NCBI GenBank assembly: GCA_022843805.1
Contig: JALHMY010000005.1
Span: 103,458 to 167,457 of the forward strand
Origin: Fuerstiella sp.
GTDB taxonomy: Bacteria; Planctomycetota; Planctomycetia; Planctomycetales; Planctomycetaceae
Reading direction: 5' to 3'
Length of the DNA: 64,000 nt
Below the pieces are notes generated by a model. The model saw only the letters and a program-made list of their open reading frames with translations. It made no database searches and had not been told where the DNA came from. The first letter of the stretch is position 1, and each line of letters starts with the position of its first letter. Both the position numbers and the translations under genes were made by a program. Positions 17,566 to 26,825 of the stretch are shown here, one piece after another.

Positions 17566-20295
17566 ATGACCACGAACACCTGTCCCACCTGCAGCGGCGA
17601 GCTGCTGACCAGCAATGGCCAGATCTTTTGTCCTGCATGTCTTTTGCAGCAGGGAATGAGAAGCTCCACATATGGCGCCGGGGCACGCATTGCATGGAAG
17701 CCACCGGAAACTGAACAGCTGGCTGCGGCGTTTCCACACCTGGATATTCAGGAACTGCTTGGCGCTGGCGGCATGGGGGCCGTCTTTCGAGTCCGACAGA
17801 AGGAACTGGATCGCATCGCCGCTCTGAAAGTCCTGCCCGGAGAAATGGCAACAACTCCCGGGTTTGCCGAACGATTCCTTCGCGAAGCCCGGCTGCTTGC
17901 GTCACTCAGTCATCCGCACATCGTAACAGTTTACGAATTCGGACAACGTGAAGGCATCTTTTTTCTGCTGATGGAATTTGTCGACGGAGTCACTCTCCGG
18001 CAGGCATTGCGAGCCGAACCGATCAAAAAACTGGGTTCAAAGGAAACGCTCGCCATCGTCGGTCAGCTGTGTGATGCCCTGCAGTTCGCACATGACGAAG
18101 GTGTTGTGCACCGCGACATCAAGCCCGAGAATATCCTCATCGACAAACGCGGACGAGTGAAGATCGCCGACTTTGGCCTCGCCCGACTGCTCGGACAGTC
18201 CCCCACGATGCCCACACTCACCGGCACTCATCAGCTGATGGGAACGCCCGCCTACATGGCGCCCGAACAAATCGAAGGCCTGCCAGGTATCGACCATCGG
18301 GCCGATATCTATTCCATGGGCGTGGTATTCTACGAGCTGCTGACCGGCGAGCTGCCGCTTGGTCGCTTTTCACCACCGTCAGAACGTGCCGAAACCGACG
18401 TGCGACTGGACGAAGTTGTGCTGAGAACTCTGGCGAAGGAGCCGAATCGCCGATACCAGCAGGCGAGTGAAGTGAAAGTGGATGTCGATGCACTGCGAAT
18501 GCCAGCCGTGGCAGCCCATTCATCGCAAAAGGCCGGAAGACGTCGCTGGATCGGACGAGGTGTTGTCGGTTTCATCGCCGGAGTTCTTGCAACACCGGTG
18601 ATTGCCGGTCTGATGTATCTGTTTCTTGAAGCCCGAGTTCAAAATCAGCAGCAGCAGGTCGCGCTGGCCAAATACCATACGGCACAGCTCAATGAGCGGC
18701 GAGCCGCGGAAACGGCGAGGGAACTTGCTCAGCGCCAGCAGGCCACCGCGGACGCTGCCGTTGCATTATCGCAGAATTCTTCGGAGGGTGCGGCGGCTTA
18801 CAGTCCTGGTATGCAGGGCATGGCATCAGCCGGAGGGGAAATGGGCATGGGAGGCATGGGAGGAGAGATGGCGACTGGCGCGGCAGCGATGGATCAGACG
18901 ATCGTTTATAGTGAATCCGGGCCGATTCTGAGCGAATCGTATTTCCAGTTTTCTCTCAGCAGCGAACAGCGTGCAGCCGTCAACAGGATTCTGAAAGAAA
19001 TCCACGAACGCTATCTTCGGGAAGAAGCTTTGCATTCGCTGGTGTCCGTTGAAGCAGGCGGAACGCTGACGACGGAAATCAGGCCGTTTCCGGAACAGTT
19101 GCGGCAGATAGAGAACGCGCTCTGGACTCAGCTTGATGATATTGTGTCCGTTGAAACACAGCGTGAGTTCCGGGATCACCTGAATCTGTTTGGTACCGGT
19201 CTTTACTCAGAGCCTGCCATGATGGGGGCCGGGATGATGGCGGGTGGGATGATGATGGGCGCCGGGATGAGCTCGGGCATGGGCGGCCCGGGCATGGCAG
19301 GTTTTCCTCCGGCAAGTATCCATCGTGGACAGCCAGGCCTTCTGGGATGGGACCAGTCTCTTTTGCCGCTCAGCATTCGAATTGCCCGGACAGGTCGCTG
19401 GTTCGACTGGAGGATCAGCAGTGCTCAACAGGACTTTGGTAATATCAAAGCACCGTCGTTGTCACCAGCGATTCACCGCTTTTACCGTGACGCTGGCCCA
19501 TGGATGGCGGTTGCCAATGCCCGGTCGGCATATGCTTCAAAAGACTGGATCGGCCTGAGTGACTCATTTAGCTCGGCCGGACAGTTGCGAGAGTTACTCA
19601 GGGCGTTCGCATTTGGCGCAGCGATGGAATTGCGATGGAGTAAGCTGGGGGACGACCAGGCGAAGGAACTGCTTACACGTTATAGTCGAAAACACTCTGA
19701 GGAGATTGCTCGTTCTCCGCAGCTCCTCGACTTATTTGGTGCATCACGCGGTGAATTCAGTGTTGTCGGAAAACTGTTGCCGGGAAAACAGTTATATGGG
19801 GAACCTGCAGCTGGAACGCAGGTGGCAAACAAACCTGAGGACGGATTAGAAGGACTGATCCTTCAGCTTCGGGATGCCGACGCTTCGAACGCCGACGCAG
19901 TGATTGACAGCGCCGCGGAAACCATGCCTGACGAATATCCGCGGCATCTGTTCGCGATTTGGGCATTAAACACGGGGCTGTTCGGCGATGACGAGCTGGA
20001 GTTTGAACTGATTAGCGGTGAAGTTTCGTCATACAGTGGATCGGGCGACATGGCTTCGGCGACGATTACGAACGCGGCAGGACAATCGGAGACGATCCGC
20101 TTCATCTTTGCAGACGGTCAATGGAAAATCCATGCCGTGGGTTCTGCGGAACGTCTGCTCAGGTTGCTGCAGCAGTCCACGGTCTCAGAACAGCCTGCAG
20201 TGCCGGATGCACCGGTAGAAAAAGCTGTAGAAGAAGCTGCACCGCCTGAAGTTAGCCCGAGTACTCCGGAAGTGCCGAACTCTGGATCGACATAA
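17566..20295 (+). CDS. Ser/Thr protein kinase with zinc-ribbon N-terminus and Met/Gly-rich extracytoplasmic region
   Basis: 909 residues from the ATG at 17566, chosen because GGGAG stands 8-13 bases upstream and a zinc ribbon (Cys6/Cys9, Cys22/Cys25) begins directly. The kinase domain (62-315) is complete: GAGGMGAVF, ALK with Lys88, VHRDIKPEN with Asp184, DFG at 202 and GTPAYMAPE. A membrane span (about 333-355) and a polar helix (360-400) follow. The outer part holds two Met/Gly-rich runs (about 416-438 and 551-580, for instance MGMGGMGGEM) and a C-terminal domain of about 300 residues that I do not recognise, ending in a Pro/Glu/Val tail. The sigma factor gene is divergent at 17400. Methionine-rich exposed segments can bind copper or silver in other proteins, but here that is speculation. 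Confidence 0.92.
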   Translation: MTTNTCPTCSGELLTSNGQIFCPACLLQQGMRSSTYGAGARIAWKPPETEQLAAAFPHLDIQELLGAGGMGAVFRVRQKELDRIAALKVLPGEMATTPGFAERFLREARLLASLSHPHIVTVYEFGQREGIFFLLMEFVDGVTLRQALRAEPIKKLGSKETLAIVGQLCDALQFAHDEGVVHRDIKPENILIDKRGRVKIADFGLARLLGQSPTMPTLTGTHQLMGTPAYMAPEQIEGLPGIDHRADIYSMGVVFYELLTGELPLGRFSPPSERAETDVRLDEVVLRTLAKEPNRRYQQASEVKVDVDALRMPAVAAHSSQKAGRRRWIGRGVVGFIAGVLATPVIAGLMYLFLEARVQNQQQQVALAKYHTAQLNERRAAETARELAQRQQATADAAVALSQNSSEGAAAYSPGMQGMASAGGEMGMGGMGGEMATGAAAMDQTIVYSESGPILSESYFQFSLSSEQRAAVNRILKEIHERYLREEALHSLVSVEAGGTLTTEIRPFPEQLRQIENALWTQLDDIVSVETQREFRDHLNLFGTGLYSEPAMMGAGMMAGGMMMGAGMSSGMGGPGMAGFPPASIHRGQPGLLGWDQSLLPLSIRIARTGRWFDWRISSAQQDFGNIKAPSLSPAIHRFYRDAGPWMAVANARSAYASKDWIGLSDSFSSAGQLRELLRAFAFGAAMELRWSKLGDDQAKELLTRYSRKHSEEIARSPQLLDLFGASRGEFSVVGKLLPGKQLYGEPAAGTQVANKPEDGLEGLILQLRDADASNADAVIDSAAETMPDEYPRHLFAIWALNTGLFGDDELEFELISGEVSSYSGSGDMASATITNAAGQSETIRFIFADGQWKIHAVGSAERLLRLLQQSTVSEQPAVPDAPVEKAVEEAAPPEVSPSTPEVPNSGST

Positions 20296-20348
20296 TCGCC
20301 TCGTGTTCTTGTTCAGGGGCGTTCCTGTTCAGGCTCTGCAGTCTCCGA

Positions 20349-21023
20349 CTACCGTTTCAGGCCTTCCGGAAGCTCCTGTAATCGCTCAATCGATAAAATC
20401 TCGTGATGGAACCATGGTTCACCCGACTTTCTTCGAAACATGGTGCACGTCGATGGATATCTCGTTCCATCGTAATCCCGCCAGTTGCTGAATCGATAGA
20501 TGTCGTTTCGCCAGTCGGCCCGGACGAGTTCATAAGTGGTCATGTCGAAATACAAATCGATGGCAGGATCGACGCTGCCTGAGATTCTCAAAACGGACAG
20601 CTGTTTGCCTTCTTCAGTGGCCTCTGGCAGAAGCTCAAGTTTGGACTTTGGATCTTTTAAAGCACCGAGCGTCCATGCCCAGGCAACAACTTTTGCAGGC
20701 TCTTCTCCTCGTTCCTTTGTTCCGATCCACCAGGACCTGGGAGGTTCAACCACGGACACACGTGCTGTGCCTGGGGTTGCACGTTCCTTACCGGAGTTGA
20801 ATCGTTCTTCCATCCGGAAAAGCGTCAGCAGTTTGTCTTCGCCACCTGCTGCAGCAATGGCTTTGCTGACGAGCTCGCTGGCGGGAATCGCTTTTTCGTC
20901 GTCGGCCATTCCGATGGAGATCATCCACTGGGAGGCCACCAGAAAGGCGCAGCAGCAGAGAAAGGAACTCCGCGCGATGCAGACATCAGAGCGGGAAAAA
21001 GAGACACTTAAGAATGATTTCAT
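20349..21023 (-). CDS. Secreted protein of unknown function
   Basis: 224 residues from the ATG at 21023; the TTG six codons upstream is a weaker start. An N-terminal hydrophobic stretch SSFLCCCAFLVASQWMISIGMA serves as signal peptide. The mature part starts with a helical segment containing IAAAGGEDKLLTL and continues with beta strands, ending ...RFSNWRDYDGTRYPSTC. The motif series (gene order of strands, DLYFDMTTYELVRADW) resembles LolA/outer-membrane lipoprotein-sorting-like folds, which I cannot confirm. It converges on the kinase gene with 53 bases between stops. Confidence 0.75.
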   Translation of the reverse strand: MKSFLSVSFSRSDVCIARSSFLCCCAFLVASQWMISIGMADDEKAIPASELVSKAIAAAGGEDKLLTLFRMEERFNSGKERATPGTARVSVVEPPRSWWIGTKERGEEPAKVVAWAWTLGALKDPKSKLELLPEATEEGKQLSVLRISGSVDPAIDLYFDMTTYELVRADWRNDIYRFSNWRDYDGTRYPSTCTMFRRKSGEPWFHHEILSIERLQELPEGLKR

Positions 21024-21428
21024 CAGGCCATGTATCCTCAAAGAAGGACCGCTCGCGTACCAGTGCTGACCGCGAACCGGTGCCTTACACCTGCTTACCC
21101 GGTTTTATCGCTGCGTCTGACTCCGGTGTATCGCTCAGTGAAGACCTTTGTCAATTTCCGCGAGTGTTTCCGAAGAATTTTACTTGTATTCGGCCGTCTC
21201 GTGCAAATGGGTTGACGATGGACCCAGAGTTGCAGGTCGTCATTAAAGACTCCTGCACATGAAATGACTTGCGATTGACAGCGCAACTCGTTCGATTTCG
21301 TATATACCATTGGCGGGCAGCTGCTCAGTCATTGACTGGAGATCTTTGAGGAGATCTGATTGATCAGGCGATCGGCGAGGGGTAAAGTATGGCTGGGTAA
21401 TGGAGGGTATTCAGATAGGGGAGCAGTC
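21024..21428. other. Intergenic region before first Uma2 gene
   Basis: About 400 bases without a convincing gene. The last 70 bases, from TGATTGATCA at about 21359 on, are similar to the sequence just upstream of the second Uma2 gene, so the duplicated unit includes an upstream part that probably holds promoter and ribosome-binding sequence. Confidence 0.6.
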
Positions 21429-21995
21429 ATGTCTGCGTCACAGGAAACGATTCGCCAGTCGCCGATCAGGCTGACCTACCGGGAGTATGTTCTGTTTCCT
21501 GTTGATGGAAACCGCCATGAAATCATTGATGGTCGACATTACATGAATGCAGCTCCCAATCCTCGCCATCAAACCGTTTCACGACATCTTCAGTTTCAGT
21601 TGTACGAACAGCTTGAATTGAAGGGACTGGGGCAGGTCTTCAATGCTCCAATTGACCTGCAGCTGACGGAGTGGGACATCGTCCAGCCCGATCTGGTAGT
21701 AGTGCTGTCCCGGAATCAGATTGTCACGTCGACGAAGATTAAGGGTGTTCCCGACCTGATTGTTGAAATTCTTTCGCCATCGAATCGGGACTATGATGAG
21801 GGCTTAAAGAAGCAGCTCTACGAACAGGCTTCGGTGCCGGAGCTGTGGATCGTTGACCCGGAAGAACGGTGTGCGTGGCAGTATCGACTTCTTTCGGAAG
21901 GCCTTTATGCGGCGCCGGTCAGGTGTTTACAAAAGATCACATTTGCCGGGGCGAACGGCGAGACAACCGTTAATTTGCAGCAGGTCTGGTGCTGA
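21429..21995 (+). CDS. Uma2 family (DUF820) putative restriction-type nuclease, copy 1
   Basis: 188 residues from ATG at 21429; GGGGAG stands a few bases upstream. The Uma2 core is clear: LTYREYVLFP, HEIIDGRHYM, DIVQPDLVVVLS, PDLIVEILSPSN and ELWIVDPEE, with the Asp and Glu of the PD-(D/E)xK nuclease fold. Uma2 genes are strongly multiplied in planctomycetes and cyanobacteria; their biological target is unsettled. A copy with about eight amino-acid changes lies at 22873-23439 in the same direction. No partner methylase or toxin-antitoxin gene is adjacent. Confidence 0.9.
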   Translation: MSASQETIRQSPIRLTYREYVLFPVDGNRHEIIDGRHYMNAAPNPRHQTVSRHLQFQLYEQLELKGLGQVFNAPIDLQLTEWDIVQPDLVVVLSRNQIVTSTKIKGVPDLIVEILSPSNRDYDEGLKKQLYEQASVPELWIVDPEERCAWQYRLLSEGLYAAPVRCLQKITFAGANGETTVNLQQVWC

Positions 21996-22115
21996 TTTCC
22001 GGGTGGAGGACACTCAGCGCAGCATCCGGGTGGTGCTGTTCCCGTGGTGACGCTGTGAATTCTTTCCGTATGCCGAGATTCGTTTGCACACCGTCGCGGT
22101 TGGCGGCACGTGTCG

Positions 22116-22170
22116 ATAACAACCAGCAAAGCCAATAAGAACAACGGCCAGCAGTGACTGCTCAGATTCC
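22116..22170 (+). repeat. Interspersed repeat family F, copy 1
   Basis: A 55-base sequence with the core AGCAAAGCCAATAAGAACAA followed by GGCCAGCAGTGACTGCTCAG. Related sequences occur at 62969-63052 in the same direction and at 63764-63846 inverted. It is non-coding as far as can be seen. Confidence 0.75.
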
Positions 22171-22227
22171 ATCGACGTGGCCCCTCCCGGCCCTGTGCCG
22201 GGAAAGCCAGGGTTTGGCAACTGCGGA

Positions 22228-22405
22228 GCGACCGCTTCCGGGAAGGATGGCTTCAGACTTTACGTCTTTGGTGCCATCGCCACGACGGCCACGTTGTGGT
22301 TCTTGCGACGCTTGATTCTCTGGAAGAAATGTCCCAGCGGACCTGTCTGACGCGAGGAACCCCACGCTGAAGCATGGGGCCACGCGCTTTGCTCGCTCCG
22401 CGAGC
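22228..22405. repeat. Composite repeat, left part
   Basis: The block 22228-22280 (GAGCGACCGCTTCCGGGAAG onward) has a diverged inverted counterpart at 62727-62786. It is followed by a hairpin at 22360-22379 (arms CCCCACGCT and AGCATGGGG) and another at 22391-22405 (arms GCTCGC and GCGAGC around TCC). Frames crossing this block are not genes. Confidence 0.75.
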
Positions 22406-22446
22406 GAATCGCAGAATGATTCGGTTGTTGATGCGATCCGATGATG

Positions 22447-22589
22447 CGCGTCCGCAGCCCCCACGAGTTCACCTCGTGGGCTTGCAGGGCCTTTGCGCCA
22501 GGGGTTGCCTGCGGAACGAGGACGTTCGAAGGGAGCTCCGCCTGGCGCAGAGGCGAGGTAAACCCACGAGGCAAGCTCGTGGGCGAGCA
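22447..22589 (+). repeat. Family B direct repeat, unit 1
   Basis: 143 bases, nearly identical to the unit at 22592-22734 (two differences noticed). Each begins with an inverted repeat (CCCACGAG..CTCGTGGG) and ends with a second one (CCCACGAGGC..GCTCGTGGG). A diverged inverted copy lies near 62607. Confidence 0.93.
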
Positions 22590-22591
22590 AT

Positions 22592-22734
22592 CGCGTCCAC
22601 AGCCCCCACGAGTTCACCTCGTGGGCTTGCAGGGCCTTTGCGCCAGGGGTTGTCTGCGGAACGAGGACGTTCGAAGGGAGCTCCGCCTGGCGCAGAGGCG
22701 AGGTAAACCCACGAGGCAAGCTCGTGGGCGAGCA
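22592..22734 (+). repeat. Family B direct repeat, unit 2
   Basis: Second 143-base unit, offset 145 bases from the first. The near identity indicates a recent tandem duplication. It stands 139 bases upstream of the second Uma2 gene. Confidence 0.93.
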
Positions 22735-22872
22735 GTGCCGAACACTATTGGACCTGACCGCTTTTTGCTCTTCATTTCGGGATTCTTTGCTGCGAAATCC
22801 GGATTGATCACGTGATTGGCGGGGAGTACAGTGTGGAGGGGGAAATGGAGAGTATTCAGATCGGGAGCAGTC

Positions 22873-23439
22873 ATGTCTGCGTCACAGGAAACGATTCGCC
22901 AGTCGCCGATCAGGCTGACCTACCGGGAGTATGTTCTGTTTCCTGTTGATGGAAACCGCCATGAAATCATTGATGGTCGACATTACATGAATGCGGCTCC
23001 CAATCCTCGCCATCAGACCGTCTCACGACATATCCAGTTTCAGTTGTACGAACAGCTTGAATTGAAGGGACTCGGGCAGGTCTTCGATGCTCCAATTGAC
23101 CTGCAGCTGACGGAGTGGGACATCGTCCAGCCCGATCTGGTAGTAGTGCTGTCCCGGAATCAGATTATCACGTCGACGAAGATTAAGGGTGTTCCCGACC
23201 TGATTGTTGAAATTCTTTCGCCATCGAATCGGGACTATGATGAGGGTTTAAAGAAGCAGCTTTACGAACAGGCTTCGGTGCCGGAGCTGTGGATCGTCGA
23301 TCCGGAAGAGCGGTGTGCGTGGCAGTATCGACTTCTTACGGAAGGCCGCTATGCGGCACCGGTCAGATGTTCGCAAGAGATCACATTTGCCGGGGCGAAC
23401 GGCGAGACAACCGTTGATTTGCAGCAAGTCTGGTGCTGA
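22873..23439 (+). CDS. Uma2 family (DUF820) putative restriction-type nuclease, copy 2
   Basis: 188 residues from ATG at 22873 with GGGAG just upstream. By direct reading it differs from copy 1 at eight positions, including Asn to Asp in the FDAPID motif, Leu to Arg near EGRYAAP and Lys to Glu in QEITF; the nuclease motifs are unchanged. Sequence similarity starts about 70 bases before the start codon and stops at the stop codon. The pair therefore reflects a recent duplication in which the intervening region was filled by repeats, and both copies remain intact. Confidence 0.9.
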   Translation: MSASQETIRQSPIRLTYREYVLFPVDGNRHEIIDGRHYMNAAPNPRHQTVSRHIQFQLYEQLELKGLGQVFDAPIDLQLTEWDIVQPDLVVVLSRNQIITSTKIKGVPDLIVEILSPSNRDYDEGLKKQLYEQASVPELWIVDPEERCAWQYRLLTEGRYAAPVRCSQEITFAGANGETTVDLQQVWC

Positions 23440-23790
23440 TTTCTGAAAGAAACCCATTCCTCGGTATGCGTGTGTCCCCGATCCCATGAAGACGCCGACG
23501 GTGCCTTTCGTTTGCTGCAATTCGCTTGCACTGCCGCCCCCGTTTACTGCACTTTCTGATTTTGTCGGGCCAGTCCTCATTTTGACCGTCATTCTGTGCC
23601 GAAATGAAGGCCCCAGGGGATCTGCATTGATTTTGAGCGTGTTCCGACTACAATGCGGCCTGATTTGGCAGTTTCCGATGTAAAGGGCTGCCGTCCATTT
23701 TGGCAGGATGATTGAGCGTTTTTGGGCACTGGGACGCAGCCTGACTGCGGTGGTTGACCCCGCCAATCATTGACAATCGAAAGTTATTGG
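23440..23790. other. Intergenic region upstream of rpsO
   Basis: About 350 bases without a convincing gene. It must hold the rpsO promoter and leader. The short frames here overlap in several phases and show no coding pattern. Confidence 0.5.
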
Positions 23791-24060
23791 ATGTCGATTT
23801 CGAACGAAGAAAAGCAGCGAATCGTTAAAGAATTTTCGGTTAAAGAGGGGGACTCGGGTTCACCCCAAGTGCAGATCGCGGTTCTGACTGCTCAAATTCA
23901 GGCAGTGACAGAGCATCTGCGAACCCATCCCAAGGATTATGCGGGCCGTCGAGGTTTGTTGGGGATGGTGAGTAAGCGTCGGCAGCTGCTGGATTATCTG
24001 AAGAGAAAGACGCCGGGTCAGTATGTGGAAATGATTACTCGGCTGAATATTCGAAAATAG
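23791..24060 (+). CDS. rpsO: 30S ribosomal protein S15
   Basis: 89 residues from the ATG at 23791, the usual length; a start seven codons upstream would add residues absent from the family. The conserved core is intact: GDSGSPQVQIAVLTAQI, LRTHPKDYAGRRGLLGMVSKRR and LLDYLKR. It binds 16S rRNA in early assembly of the small subunit. The gene is followed by pnp, the widely conserved rpsO-pnp order. Confidence 0.98.
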   Translation: MSISNEEKQRIVKEFSVKEGDSGSPQVQIAVLTAQIQAVTEHLRTHPKDYAGRRGLLGMVSKRRQLLDYLKRKTPGQYVEMITRLNIRK

Positions 24061-24069
24061 TGGTGGTCG

Positions 24070-24111
24070 GCGTCGCCGAAAGTCCGGAAGGACGCAGGCG
24101 ACGCTTTTTTT
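24070..24111 (+). terminator. Rho-independent terminator after rpsO
   Basis: Outer stem GCGTCGCC (24070-24077) with GGCGACGC (24097-24104), an inner stem GTCC/GGAC, then seven T residues (24105-24111). It suggests that rpsO and pnp are at least partly transcribed separately. Confidence 0.9.
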
Positions 24112-24618
24112 GTTGGTGTTTGGTGGGTTGCGGGTTTAAGCAGGGGCTCCGATAAATTGATTGGGATAAGTTAAGCGTGGTGAATGGTAGTTGAGCTGGA
24201 GCCCGAGTGTTGCGGGATGTTGTGATTGGTGTGTTCAGGTAATTTTTGATGTAGGTTTGACTGCTGCCGCAGGTTCGTAGCGGATTGCCGCATCCTGTGG
24301 CGACTTTGAGTTGTCGGAAGTTGCAGGCTCGTTGTCTGAGGTTTGAACAGTTACAAAGTTTGAACAGAATAAAGTTGTGAGACCCAAAGCAATTGGCAGA
24401 AGACGGATGTTCTCTGCGGCTGGCATGGGGTCGTGACAGACAAACTGATCCTGGTTCGTGACATGCTGCTCGCCGAACGAAGAAGTCGGCGAAGTGTAAT
24501 GTGTGTGTCGCAGGTGTTTCTGATGCCGTGAAGTTGCTGCACGAGCGACAATCTGATTTTCGTTCCTGCCCTGAAGATGCAGTCCGTATTCCGGCTGGTC
24601 CGGGTGAGGAAATGAATT
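24112..24618. other. Long leader/intergenic region before pnp
   Basis: About 500 bases with no convincing gene on either strand; a frame on the minus strand runs into pnp and is a shadow. The length and the terminator just before it point to a separate pnp promoter and a long leader. In enterobacteria pnp is controlled through its own leader; I saw no specific structure here. Confidence 0.55.
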
Positions 24619-26733
24619 GTGAAGAAGGTCACTGCTGAATGTGAATTTGGGGGCCGAAAGTATTCGCTCACAACGGGAGAGATGGCAAAGCAGGCCAGTG
24701 GCGCGGTCATGATCCAGTTTGGCGACACCAGTGTGTTTGTCGCCGCGCAAACCGGTCCGTCTCGTCCGGGAACGGATTTCTTTCCTCTGACGGTCGACTA
24801 TCGGGAGCGGCTTGCGGCTGCCGGCAAATTTGCTGGCGGATATTTGAAACGGGAAGGTCGTCCTACAACTCGTGAAGTACTGACCTGTCGGCTGACAGAC
24901 CGCCCGATTCGTCCACTGTTTCCGAAGGGGTTTCGAGACGAAGTACAAATTCAGTCCAATGTGATGTCCAGTGATGGCGAGAACGATCCGGACGTACTGA
25001 GCATTACCGGGGCCAGTGCGGCTCTGATGGTTTCCGGCATGCCCTTCAAGGGGCCGATTGCGGCAGTGCGAGTTGGCCAGGTGGACGGACAGCTGATCCT
25101 GATGCCAACGGTGCAGCAGATGGCTGAGAGTAAACTGGACCTGATCGTTGCGGGCTCAAAGACTGCCGTCCTGATGATTGAGGGATTTGCACAGCAGATG
25201 CCTGAGCAGGAGATGGGTGATGCCATCATGTTTGCTCATAAAGAGATTCAGACGCTGTGTGCTCTTCAGGAAGATCTTGTTCGACAGGCCGGTGTGCAGC
25301 CGACAGTTGTTCCCGCTGCGGCCGATAATCCGTTTGACGCAATTCTGAAGTCGCAGGCCTATGATCGAATGAAGCAGGCCAAGACGACGAAGCTGAAGCA
25401 GGATCGTGGCGACAAGGTTGGTGAACTGAAGAAGGAATTGATTGCCCACTACTTCCCCGCAGATGCAGAAACTTCTTCAGACGGGCTCACACGAGCTCAG
25501 TTTGGAGATGCGTTTTACAAGCTGGAAGCTCGTGTTGTTCGTGATCTGATTCTCAGCGGTGTGCGTCTGGATGGGCGAGCACCTGGCGACCTGCGTGCAG
25601 TCAGCTGCGGCGTTTCTGTGATTCCTCGTGTACACGGTTCCGCGCTGTTTACTCGTGGAGAAACACAGTCACTGGCAACAGTGACGCTTGGTACTACCCG
25701 GGATCAGCAGAAGAGCGATGGCCTGTTTGGCGAGGAAGCTCAGCGATTCATGCTGCACTACTATTTCCCGTCGTTCAGCGTGGGAGAATGTCGCCCGATT
25801 CGCGGGCCTGGCCGACGTGAAATTGGGCATGGCTGTCTGGCTGAACGTTCTGTGGCGCCTGTCATTCCGCCGTCAGAAAAGTTCCCTTACACGATCCGCG
25901 TGATTTCGGACATTCTGGAATCCAACGGAAGCAGTTCGATGGCATCTGTCTGCAGTGCCACGCTGGGGCTGATGGACGCGGGCGTTCCCATTCTGCAGCC
26001 GGTTGCCGGAATTTCCATCGGTCTGGTGGATGAAGGTGACAAATACACGCTGCTGACAGACATCATGGGAGATGAAGACCACTTCGGTGACATGGACTTC
26101 AAAGTCGCGGGAACAGGTCGGGGAGTGACCGGAATTCAGCTGGACCTCAAGACTGAGGGGATCAGCGAAGAGATTATCCGTCACACTCTGGATCAGGCAC
26201 TGAAGGCTCGCAAGGAACTGCTGCGAGAGATGCTGACCACCATCCGACGTCCTCGTACAGAAGTTTCGGAGCATGCACCCAAGCTGGTGCAGACATCCAT
26301 CAATCCTGAGAAGATTGGACTTCTGATTGGACCGGGAGGAAAGACCATTCGCGCGATTCAGGAAGAATCGGGTGCAATGATTGATATTGCTGAAGACGGC
26401 ACGGTCACCATTTCCGCTGTGAATGCTCAGTCTGCTGACGCAGCACTCGCTCGAATTGAAGCTCTGTGTGAAGAGATTCAGGTCGGTCGAATTTATAATG
26501 GAACAGTAACCTCAATCAAGGACTTCGGTGCCTTCATTGAAATTGCTCCGGGTAAGGATGGTCTGTGTCACATCAGCGAGCTTTCCGATGGCTTCGTCAA
26601 GAACGTGACGGACATCTGTAAAGTGGGTGACAAGTTTGAAGTGAAAGTCATCGCGGTTGACGATCAGAACCGCGTGAAGCTGTCACGACGTGCGGTTCTG
26701 GCTGCTCAGAAACCGGACGCCGAAGAGGAATAG
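24619..26733 (+). CDS. pnp: Polyribonucleotide nucleotidyltransferase (PNPase)
   Basis: 704 residues from GTG at 24619, chosen for the AGGA motif 8-9 bases upstream; the nearby ATG is in another frame. Two RNase PH domains are present: DYRERLAAAGKFAGGYLKRE in the first and GLFGEEAQRFMLHYYF with VGECRPIRGPGRREIGHG in the second. A KH domain (GLLIGPGGKTIRAIQEESG) and an S1 domain (GRIYNGTVTSIKDFGAFIEI) complete the C-terminus. It degrades RNA 3' to 5' with phosphate in the cytoplasm. Length and order are normal. Confidence 0.98.
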   Translation: MKKVTAECEFGGRKYSLTTGEMAKQASGAVMIQFGDTSVFVAAQTGPSRPGTDFFPLTVDYRERLAAAGKFAGGYLKREGRPTTREVLTCRLTDRPIRPLFPKGFRDEVQIQSNVMSSDGENDPDVLSITGASAALMVSGMPFKGPIAAVRVGQVDGQLILMPTVQQMAESKLDLIVAGSKTAVLMIEGFAQQMPEQEMGDAIMFAHKEIQTLCALQEDLVRQAGVQPTVVPAAADNPFDAILKSQAYDRMKQAKTTKLKQDRGDKVGELKKELIAHYFPADAETSSDGLTRAQFGDAFYKLEARVVRDLILSGVRLDGRAPGDLRAVSCGVSVIPRVHGSALFTRGETQSLATVTLGTTRDQQKSDGLFGEEAQRFMLHYYFPSFSVGECRPIRGPGRREIGHGCLAERSVAPVIPPSEKFPYTIRVISDILESNGSSSMASVCSATLGLMDAGVPILQPVAGISIGLVDEGDKYTLLTDIMGDEDHFGDMDFKVAGTGRGVTGIQLDLKTEGISEEIIRHTLDQALKARKELLREMLTTIRRPRTEVSEHAPKLVQTSINPEKIGLLIGPGGKTIRAIQEESGAMIDIAEDGTVTISAVNAQSADAALARIEALCEEIQVGRIYNGTVTSIKDFGAFIEIAPGKDGLCHISELSDGFVKNVTDICKVGDKFEVKVIAVDDQNRVKLSRRAVLAAQKPDAEEE

Positions 26734-26825
26734 GACGGCCTCAGATTCACAGGAATGTCACGGGGCAGCCGACTGAGCGGTCGGCTGTCCTGTGCCTGGT
26801 TGTTTCACCTTCGAAAGCTCAGCAG

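Noticed and set aside
22162..22874. Several overlapping frames on both strands between the Uma2 genes
   Set aside because: They consist of translated repeats; the sequence recurs in direct repeats and in inverted form elsewhere, so it is not coding.
24235..24948. 237-residue minus-strand frame running into pnp
   Set aside because: Overlaps the 5' end of pnp and has no recognisable domain or start signal.
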